Shown here: positions 52,599 to 59,133 of the stretch, one piece after another
How the letters are laid out: each line of letters begins with the position of its first letter
Numbering within the stretch: the stretch's first letter is position 1
Assembly: GCA_945881865.1 (NCBI GenBank)
Contig: CAMCVK010000002.1
Coordinates: 186,001-250,000 of the forward strand
Length of the DNA: 64,000 nucleotides
Direction: 5' to 3'
Source: Fimbriimonas ginsengisoli Gsoil 348
GTDB taxonomy: Bacteria > Armatimonadota > Fimbriimonadia > Fimbriimonadales > Fimbriimonadaceae
The notes under the pieces: model-generated
The model's database searches: none
The model's input: only the letters and a program-made list of their open reading frames with translations
What the model was told of the DNA's origin: nothing
Translations under genes and position numbers: made by a program

Positions 52599-54863
52599 GT
52601 GCCGACGCTCTTTCTCCTTTTGGCCGTGCTTCCTTCCGGGGCCATCCCCATGCGGCAAGCCGAGCCGAGCGTCATCGAAATCTCCCGCGGCGCGCGCGGC
52701 GATTTTGAGGTTGCCGACACCACGCTCTCATCGAGCGAGCCGGACCGAAGCTTTGGCGGAGACCAGACCTTGGCCGCTGGGCCCCAGAAGGCGATTCTGA
52801 TTCGGTTTGGGGCCCTGCGACGGGCGGTAGCGGCGAATCAACCCATCTTGGAAGCTTCGCTTCGGCTTACTTTGGCGGGCGGCGGTCCGGCGAAATTGGC
52901 GTCGGTTTCGGTGGTTAAGGTGCCGTGGGGCGAGGGCCCGGCCAATAGCCTTCGAAGCTCGCTTGTCGGATTAGACAAAACGGGCAAAGCGGCGGCACCT
53001 TTGCTCGCCGCGACTTGGCGAGAGCGACGCGGCCAGCGTGCGCCATGGCAACGCGCGGGAGCCAGCGGAGCCGCCGACGCGGTCGTTGTTCCGAACGTGA
53101 AGTTCCAGGCCGACGCCGACACCTTGACGCTGACCGGGCTGGAAAAAGCCGTCACCGAAATGCGAGATCGGCCGGAAGAGAACTACGGTTTTCTGCTTAA
53201 TTTTGAGACTGCCGTCGAGTTCTCCAGCAGTGAAGCCTCGCGGGGCCGACCGGTGCTCGCGGTGAAAGTCGGCGGATCGGTCGCGTCGGCGGGAGCCGAC
53301 CTCGCGGTTGAGTCGATCGTCCGAACTGCCCCCGACACCATTACGGCGACGATCGTAAACATCGGCGATGCGCCAAGCTCGGCCTTTTCGACCGTCTGGT
53401 CGGTGGATGAGCGCGTGGGCTCGATACGCGACGGCGGCAAGTCTCTGCCGGCCGGCGGCTCGACCACGGTGACGTTGCAAGATTCGGGCACCACGCAGCC
53501 CGACGGTCGCCTGCATCCAATCACGCTTACGGTGACTCCGGAAGCGCCGGAAGCCAACCCAACCAACAACGCCGCGACCTATCAGGCCAGCGGGCAGACG
53601 TTGCCGGTCGCCCTTTCGCCCGAGTTTGCGGCGGCGGTCGCGGTTCGCCCGGCGAGTTGGCTCTCGAATCTGGCGAACGAGCTGAACGATTCCATCTTCC
53701 CCTACAGCCGTTTCTCGTTTTCGCCGGAAGGCACGATTGCGCGGGTGAACCTGGTCCCGGCGATCGGCGAAACCGGCCTTACCCTGGGTTTGCGGCCCGG
53801 TTTATCGCCGCGCGAGGCGGCGATCCGGCAGATTCTCACTGCAATGGGAGCTCCCGATTTCGCCGCCCAAAACATCGAGTTGAAGACGCCGGACGGGCGC
53901 ATCTTGCCAACCGACGTCTTCTCGGGCCTCAGCGGATACGGGGATACGCGAAACGAATCGAACCTACCGGGATCGCTCGCCTTGCCGTACGCGCCGTTTT
54001 CGTCGCCGATCTTCGACGTGAACCCGCTGGTGCCAAGCGGCTTGCTGTCATCTTCTGACGTCGCCGCGCTTAACGCAAAGCTTGCCGGAACAACGCCGAC
54101 CGTACCCAAAACCAGCTTACTGCGAGTTCAAGATTTGGCCGGTCGGCCAATCGCCGCGCAGGAGCTTGGCTTCTATCCCGTGGTCGATGGCAAAGTGGCC
54201 GAGGAAGCCGCCTTCAAGGTTTCTTCCGGAACGACCGGTACCGTACTTCTACCCGGGCAGGACGCCACCGGACCGCTCTGGGCCGACGGTCGGCCGACGA
54301 CTTACGCGATTCGAGCCGTTCGGTTTGGGGTTACCGACTGGACGGCGCTGAAAAAATGGCAACTGCTCGACGCCGCCCGACGAGGCACGGGAGCGGCTTT
54401 CTTCGAGTTGCGCTTTAACCTCCCGGGCTCGGCCCTGGATAGCGCCGTTAACCTAGCCTCCGGCAAACTGGCGAATGACATGGTCGGCAGCCTGCCGGTG
54501 GAGCTGCTGAAGGCAACGGACGGTAACCCGGCAACGGCGCTCAAACTCGGCGGTGAGAAGGGCTGGGTCGAACTTGATTTGGGCAAAGACCGCACCCTCG
54601 GCGAAATCCGAATTGCGGCGGGCACAAGCTTCTGGGACAAGTTCGACATCATTGGATATGGCACCGGTCAAACCGCTGCCGACGGCACGCTGCTGGCCCG
54701 CGAGATCGACTGGAATTGGACAAGTCGGCTCCGCAACGAAGGCGGGGCGGTTCCGTATCGCGGCTTCACCGCGCGGGTGCGCTATATTCGGTTGGTCAAC
54801 CGAGGCTCAAAAACGGGCGAACTTGCCGAAATCGTCGCGACACCGGCCCTTCTTAACAACTAG
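52599..54863 (+). CDS. Secreted DNRLRE/CARDB/discoidin-like multidomain protein
   Basis: 754 residues from GTG 52599 (MPTLFLLLAVLPSGAIP, a signal peptide); an earlier TTG in frame is less likely because of the -10 at 52587. An N-terminal DNRLRE-like beta-sandwich (about 30-205; DTTLSSSEPDRSFGGDQTLA) is followed by a CARDB-like domain (about 215-320; DLAVESIVRTAPDTITATIVNIGDAPSSAF). An unknown middle part comes next, then a discoidin/F5-8-type C-terminus (about 610-745; KATDGNPATALKL, GWVELDLGKDRTLGEIRIA). These modules bind glycans or proteins. No enzymatic domain is visible. Confidence 0.78.
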   Translation: MPTLFLLLAVLPSGAIPMRQAEPSVIEISRGARGDFEVADTTLSSSEPDRSFGGDQTLAAGPQKAILIRFGALRRAVAANQPILEASLRLTLAGGGPAKLASVSVVKVPWGEGPANSLRSSLVGLDKTGKAAAPLLAATWRERRGQRAPWQRAGASGAADAVVVPNVKFQADADTLTLTGLEKAVTEMRDRPEENYGFLLNFETAVEFSSSEASRGRPVLAVKVGGSVASAGADLAVESIVRTAPDTITATIVNIGDAPSSAFSTVWSVDERVGSIRDGGKSLPAGGSTTVTLQDSGTTQPDGRLHPITLTVTPEAPEANPTNNAATYQASGQTLPVALSPEFAAAVAVRPASWLSNLANELNDSIFPYSRFSFSPEGTIARVNLVPAIGETGLTLGLRPGLSPREAAIRQILTAMGAPDFAAQNIELKTPDGRILPTDVFSGLSGYGDTRNESNLPGSLALPYAPFSSPIFDVNPLVPSGLLSSSDVAALNAKLAGTTPTVPKTSLLRVQDLAGRPIAAQELGFYPVVDGKVAEEAAFKVSSGTTGTVLLPGQDATGPLWADGRPTTYAIRAVRFGVTDWTALKKWQLLDAARRGTGAAFFELRFNLPGSALDSAVNLASGKLANDMVGSLPVELLKATDGNPATALKLGGEKGWVELDLGKDRTLGEIRIAAGTSFWDKFDIIGYGTGQTAADGTLLAREIDWNWTSRLRNEGGAVPYRGFTARVRYIRLVNRGSKTGELAEIVATPALLNN

Positions 54864-54908
54864 CAAAAATTGGCCCGTTTCACTTCCATTTCTGGGGGAG
54901 AAGGGGCG

Positions 54909-54914
54909 TAACCT
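54909..54914 (+). promoter_or_regulatory. -10-like TAACCT 6 nt upstream of the nucleotidyltransferase start
   Basis: TAACCT-N6-ATG at 54921. An alternative GTG at 54918 would leave only 3 nt. Leaderless-type arrangement. Confidence 0.45.
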
Positions 54915-54920
54915 AGAGTG

Positions 54921-57392
54921 ATGAAAGCGGTGGTGATGGCGGGGGGTGAAGGGTCGCGTCTGCGTCCCGTAACGTCCAACATTCCCAAGCCGATGGCCCC
55001 CATCTGCAACAAACCGCTGATGGAGCACATCCTGACGCTGCTCCGGCGGCACGGAATTCAGGACGTGCTGGCCACCGTTTGCTACCTGGCCGACGAGATC
55101 ACGGGCTATTTTGACGACGGCTCAGACTTCGACGTACGTCTTAGCTATAGCGTCGAGAGCAATCCGCTTGGAACCGCTGGCGCGGTGAAAAAGGCCGAGG
55201 GGCAGCTACGCGAGGATACTTTCCTCATCATCTCCGGCGATGCTCTGACCGATTGCAACCTGACGGAGGCGGTGCGGTTCCACCGCGAGAAAGGTAGCGT
55301 TGCGACGTTGGTGCTTTGCCGCGTACCGAATCCGCTGGAGTTCGGCGTCGTGATTACGGATGAAGAGGGCCGCATCGAGCGATTCCTTGAAAAGCCGGCG
55401 TGGAGCGAGGTCTTCTCCGACACCGTGAACACTGGAATTTACATCCTGGAGCCGGAAGTTTTCGATACGATGCAACCGGGGCAGGTGTATGACTGGAGCA
55501 GCGATATCTTCCCAAAGCTCCTGGCCGACGGCCGCCCGATCTATGGCTATGTGATGGATGGCTATTGGGCCGACGTGGGCTCGTTGGAGCAATACCGGGA
55601 AGCCCACCACGATCTGCTGGCGCGCAAGATTGACCTGCCGGTGCCAGAAATTGGGGCGAACTGCACGATTGACGCCGGGGCCGAAATCATTGCCCCGGTG
55701 ACGATGGGCCGCAACGTCCGGGTGAAGCGCGGCGCGCGGGTAGGGCCGTTCACTAGCATCGGCGATAACTGCGTCATCGAAGAAAACGCGGTCGTCGGTA
55801 GATCGGTCGTATGGGACTCGACCTACATTGGCCCCAGCGTGGGCGTGCACTCCGCCATCGTGTGCAACCGTGTGACGCTGAAAAAAGATTCCGTCATCAA
55901 CGAGGATGCGGTCGTAGGCGATCGCTGCCTTGTGGACGTCGGCGCGACCGTGCGGCCCCGGGTGAAAATTTGGCCGGACAAGATCGTCGAGCGCGGCTCC
56001 ACGGTGACGATGTCGCTGGTTTGGGGCAACAAGTGGCGCGGAAACCTCTTCCGCGAGCTTGGCGTGGCCGGGCTGTCGAACATCGAAATCACGCCGGACT
56101 TCGCCTGCCGGTTGGGCTCGGCGTTTGGTTCGTGCTTCTCGCCGGGCGTTCGTATCGTCACGAGCCGGGACAGCACGCGAAGCTCGCGAATGATCAAGCG
56201 GGCCCTGATTTCGTCGTTGCTCAGCGTTGGCTGCGACGTTTTGGATCTTCGGAGTTCGGCCCTGCCGATCACCCGGCACTTCATCAAGGCGAGTGGGGCC
56301 GCGGGAGCGATGAACGTTCGCAAGTTGCCGGGCAACACGCGCGTCACGCTCATCGAGATGTTCGACGAGCGCGGGGCCTACCTTGCGCGGAAACTTGAGC
56401 GTAAAATCGAGTCGGCCTTTTTCCGGGAGGACTTCAAGCGGACCGATCCGGATGATCTCGGCCAGATTCAGTTTGCCAGCCGAGCCATCGAGGCGTACCA
56501 GGAGGACTACTTCCGCGAGCTGGGCGAGGTCGACCGAACCCGTCGAATGCGCATCGTCTGCGACTACGGTTACTCGTCGCTAGCGTCCATTTTTCCCGCG
56601 ATGCTGGAGCACCTTGGCGTGGAATCGATCGCGCTTAACAGCTTTAACGATGCCAAACTCGCGCCCCGAACCCAGTTAGAAGTTCAGCGGCACGTCGATA
56701 ACCTGAAGCACATTGTTGGAACGCTGGGCTACGACATGGGCGTGCTTTTCACTCAAGAGGGCGAGCGCCTAACCGTGATCGACGGCAGCGGGAACGAGCT
56801 CGAGGGCCACACGCTCTTGGCTGTGCTCGGGACCTTGCTGGCAGAAACCCGACCGGAGAGCAAAATCGCTCTCAGCGTGACCGCGCCGACCGCCCTTGAG
56901 GAGTTTTTGGTCCGTCACCGCGCCCAGGTGATTCGGACGAAGTCGGACGTGCGTTCGCTGATGTCGGCGTCGCTGGATCACGATATCGCATTGGCGGGCG
57001 ACGAGATGGGCGGCTTCATTTTCCCCGCCATGCACCCCGGCTTCGATGCGCTGTTTTCGTTTGGCATGCTGGTGACGATGTTGCAGCGCACCGCGATTGA
57101 CTTGGCGGATCTGACGGCCGAGTTGCCGGTATTTCGCGTGGCCCACGCGAACGTTCGGGTTCCGTTCGATCAGAAGGGAACCATCATGCGCCGCGTCGCG
57201 GAGGAAGCGAAGTCGAGTCGCCATGTGGAAATGCTGGATGGCATCAAGATCTTTGAGGACGGTGAGTGGGTGCTCATTCTGCCGGACGCCGTCGAGCCGC
57301 AGTTCCACCTTTACGCCGAATCGAACGACCCCAACGGCGCGCAGGCGGCGGTCGACCGATTCAGCCGCCGGATCGAAGCGATGGTGACGTGA
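54921..57392 (+). CDS. Sugar nucleotidyltransferase fused to a degenerate phosphohexomutase
   Basis: 823 residues. N-terminal nucleotidyltransferase (1-235) with AGGEGSRLRPVTSNIPKPM (7-25) and the GDALTDCN and EKPAWSEVFS blocks; left-handed beta-helix hexapeptide repeats (about 245-360); then a phosphohexomutase-like region (about 371-823). In the mutase half the catalytic TASHNP is missing (SGAAGAMNVRKLPGN at 458-472), the metal motif DGDGDR reads TQEGER (611-616), and the R-x-SGTEP loop reads LPDAVEP (787-793). Only the GDEMGG (693-698) region survives. So it is probably an active NDP- or GDP-sugar synthase with an allosteric or structural mutase domain. Overlaps the HEPN gene by 4 bp. Confidence 0.88.
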   Translation: MKAVVMAGGEGSRLRPVTSNIPKPMAPICNKPLMEHILTLLRRHGIQDVLATVCYLADEITGYFDDGSDFDVRLSYSVESNPLGTAGAVKKAEGQLREDTFLIISGDALTDCNLTEAVRFHREKGSVATLVLCRVPNPLEFGVVITDEEGRIERFLEKPAWSEVFSDTVNTGIYILEPEVFDTMQPGQVYDWSSDIFPKLLADGRPIYGYVMDGYWADVGSLEQYREAHHDLLARKIDLPVPEIGANCTIDAGAEIIAPVTMGRNVRVKRGARVGPFTSIGDNCVIEENAVVGRSVVWDSTYIGPSVGVHSAIVCNRVTLKKDSVINEDAVVGDRCLVDVGATVRPRVKIWPDKIVERGSTVTMSLVWGNKWRGNLFRELGVAGLSNIEITPDFACRLGSAFGSCFSPGVRIVTSRDSTRSSRMIKRALISSLLSVGCDVLDLRSSALPITRHFIKASGAAGAMNVRKLPGNTRVTLIEMFDERGAYLARKLERKIESAFFREDFKRTDPDDLGQIQFASRAIEAYQEDYFRELGEVDRTRRMRIVCDYGYSSLASIFPAMLEHLGVESIALNSFNDAKLAPRTQLEVQRHVDNLKHIVGTLGYDMGVLFTQEGERLTVIDGSGNELEGHTLLAVLGTLLAETRPESKIALSVTAPTALEEFLVRHRAQVIRTKSDVRSLMSASLDHDIALAGDEMGGFIFPAMHPGFDALFSFGMLVTMLQRTAIDLADLTAELPVFRVAHANVRVPFDQKGTIMRRVAEEAKSSRHVEMLDGIKIFEDGEWVLILPDAVEPQFHLYAESNDPNGAQAAVDRFSRRIEAMVT

Positions 57393-57820
57393 GCGAGGTG
57401 ACGGACTTCACGAAGATGGGCCTGGCGATCGGGCATCTGGGGCGGCAACTCGAAAACCTGCGGGTTGCTGGAAACCGCGTTGAGCTATCGGATCTTGATC
57501 GGGAGGCGATTCGGGAGTCCGTAATCCAACGGTTCGAAACAGCCTACGACGTGACCTGGAAGACGCTCCGTCGGGTGCTCAACGAGCAGTACGGCGTCCC
57601 TGAGCTGCCCAATAGTCCGAAGCCGATCCTGCGGATTGCGGGTGAGAACGGACTTCTGCCGGGATCGGTTGCCGAGTGGATTGCGTTGGCCGACGCCAGA
57701 ACCGCGACGGCACACGACTATGACCTTGCCAAGGCCGAACAGACGGTTCTCGCCGCCCACGAGTTCCATCGCCTCGCCGAGCCTCTGATTGCGAAGTTGA
57801 TCGGAGGGCCACAATCGTAG
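57389..57820 (+). CDS. HEPN-type protein (HI0074-like nucleotidyltransferase substrate-binding), probable toxin of a HEPN/MNT pair
   Basis: 143 residues from a GTG that overlaps the upstream TGA. It is helical with DFTKMGLAIGHLGRQL, ESVIQRFETAYDVTWKTLRRVL and the HEPN R-x4-H signature R104-TATA-H109 (DARTATAHDY). In HEPN/MNT pairs the HEPN protein is often an RNase toxin and the MNT partner inactivates it, commonly by adenylylation. It overlaps the MNT gene by 7 bp, which fits a paired operon. Whether it is toxic here is untested. Confidence 0.85.
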   Translation: MSEVTDFTKMGLAIGHLGRQLENLRVAGNRVELSDLDREAIRESVIQRFETAYDVTWKTLRRVLNEQYGVPELPNSPKPILRIAGENGLLPGSVAEWIALADARTATAHDYDLAKAEQTVLAAHEFHRLAEPLIAKLIGGPQS

Positions 57821-58155
57821 CGGTTTCCGACCGCGAGCGGCGCGAAATTGAAGAGATCCTGGCTCGACTCGCGCCCGGCACAACCACTTGGGCGTACGGC
57901 TCTCGGGTCACCGGCCGCGCACGACCGACTTCGGACTTGGATCTGGTTGTAGAAGGAGCATCTCCGGCCGTTATCGGTGCGCTTCGCGAGGCGTTCGAGG
58001 AAAGCAGCCTACCGTTCCGGGTCGACGTTTTCGCGTGGGAGTCTCTACCGCCAGATCATAAAAGCGTTATCCGGGTCTCGCGTTGCCTGCTTTTTGGTGC
58101 TGTACAAGCCGGCGATGATGACGGAAGCGGCCCAGACGAAGCTCCCGCCGTGTAG
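57814..58155 (+). CDS. MNT-type nucleotidyltransferase, probable antitoxin; unusual ATC start
   Basis: 113 residues if translation begins at ATC 57814. GGAGGG (57803-57808) lies 5 nt before it, and the predicted N-terminus (M/I)VAVSDRERREIEEILARL matches family starts. No ATG, GTG or TTG occurs in frame before the TTG at 57937, which lies inside the active site. The motif is complete: GSRVTGRARPTSDLD, with G29-S30 and D41-x-D43. The last about 25 residues (CLLFGAVQAGDDDGSG) overlap the convergent membrane-protein gene and do not look like the family's usual end, so a 3' truncation is possible. Confidence 0.75.
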   Translation: MVAVSDRERREIEEILARLAPGTTTWAYGSRVTGRARPTSDLDLVVEGASPAVIGALREAFEESSLPFRVDVFAWESLPPDHKSVIRVSRCLLFGAVQAGDDDGSGPDEAPAV

Positions 58156-58509
58156 CGGGTTTGACGAATTTGGGAGGTAGATCAAAGTGCCAACGGCGAG
58201 CACACCGGGCAGCCATCGGAAGATGTTCCGAACCGGGACCTGCCGAAATCCGCAAATCCAGAGGTAAACGACCAGCGGATTGGGAACCCACATGAGAACC
58301 GGCAGCCCACCGACGATCAGCATGGGGCCGACGATGAGGCAGAGGTATCCCGGTGCGATCATCACATCCGGCCCGACAAATGTGTAGCTAATCGCGGGGA
58401 GCACGCACGCCGCCGCATAGAGAGCGACAGAAGCGAGCATTCCCCAAGTCCGGGGCGTTGGCATGGAGAACACGACACTGCTAGGGTAAGACATTCGGGA
58501 CGCTTTCAC
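58045..58509 (-). CDS. Small multi-pass membrane protein, copy 1
   Basis: 154 residues with about four membrane segments (WGMLASVALYAAACVLPAISY, GYLCLIVGPMLIVGGLPVLM, PNPLVVYLWICGF, LPGVLAVGTLIYL, FVWAASVIIAGLYS). No family is recognised. It is paralogous to the gene at 58664 (shared LIVGP/LILGL, WIAGFCAVGAV and FVWAAS/LWVAS blocks). Several ATG codons at the start (58509, 58494, 58464) leave the start open. Its 3' end overlaps the MNT gene by 111 bp on the other strand. Confidence 0.68.
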   Translation of the reverse strand: MKASRMSYPSSVVFSMPTPRTWGMLASVALYAAACVLPAISYTFVGPDVMIAPGYLCLIVGPMLIVGGLPVLMWVPNPLVVYLWICGFRQVPVRNIFRWLPGVLAVGTLIYLPNSSNPLHGGSFVWAASVIIAGLYSTKKQATRDPDNAFMIWR

Positions 58510-58550
58510 TAGGCATTTTGGACGACCTCATATTTTCATAACAGCAAAAG

Positions 58551-58580
58551 CCTCTCCCTTTCGCTTGCGAGAGGGAGAGG
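58551..58580. repeat. C-rich/G-rich palindrome between two membrane-protein genes
   Basis: A 14-bp stem from CCTCTCCC to GGGAGAGG with one wobble pair and a TT loop. It is similar in design to the palindromes at 35991, 49766, 50531 and 50677. It may terminate the gene at 58664. Confidence 0.75.
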
Positions 58581-58663
58581 TTGCGGACAGTCCACAAAGG
58601 AGACTTTCCACCCATGCCCCCCTACCGAAAATCGAAAGGCGGCGACCTCCGCCGTCTTTCCCG

Positions 58664-59113
58664 TCACTCACGTCCATTTGGATACCGAAAGTGCCGCAGA
58701 AAATCTCTCCGCCCGGGTGAAGGTTCCTTCGGGGTGCAACTCATTCCTGCGAGGGCGATTGACGCCACCCATAGATAGGCGCCGGGAAGCGGCCTCGCCA
58801 CAGGCAGCATGATGAGCACCGCCCCGACCGCGCAAAAACCGGCGATCCACCGAATGTTCCGGTTAGTGGGTAATCGCCCGAAGCGGAAAATCCACAAAGT
58901 CAACACGAATGGGTTCATCAGCCAGGCGACAAACGGCGCCCCTCCGACCAGGATTCCGTACAACCCGAGGATAAGGCACTCGTAGCCTAATATGCCTCTT
59001 GCCTCCGGCTGATACGGCTCCATTCCCACCGCCGGAATGGCGCATGCCACGCCGGACAGTGCCAACGAGCCGAGAACCCCCAACCGTCGTAGCAACTCCG
59101 GCGACATTTTCAC
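58664..59113 (-). CDS. Small multi-pass membrane protein, copy 2
   Basis: 149 residues with four to five membrane segments (LGVLGSLALSGVACAIPAVG, GYECLILGLYGILVGGAPFVAWL, MNPFVLTLWIFRFGRLP, IRWIAGFCAVGAVLIMLPVA, YLWVASIALAGMSC). Paralogue of the gene at 58045. A basic tail (RRDFLRHFRYPNGRE) ends it. The function is unknown; it and its paralogue flank the palindrome at 58551-58580. Confidence 0.7.
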   Translation of the reverse strand: MKMSPELLRRLGVLGSLALSGVACAIPAVGMEPYQPEARGILGYECLILGLYGILVGGAPFVAWLMNPFVLTLWIFRFGRLPTNRNIRWIAGFCAVGAVLIMLPVARPLPGAYLWVASIALAGMSCTPKEPSPGRRDFLRHFRYPNGRE

Positions 59114-59133
59114 CCGTTCAGGCTACTTTCTTT

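Noticed and set aside
57937-58155. TTG at 57937 as the start of the MNT gene
   Set aside because: It would remove the GS part of the GSx10DxD active site, which is intact just upstream.
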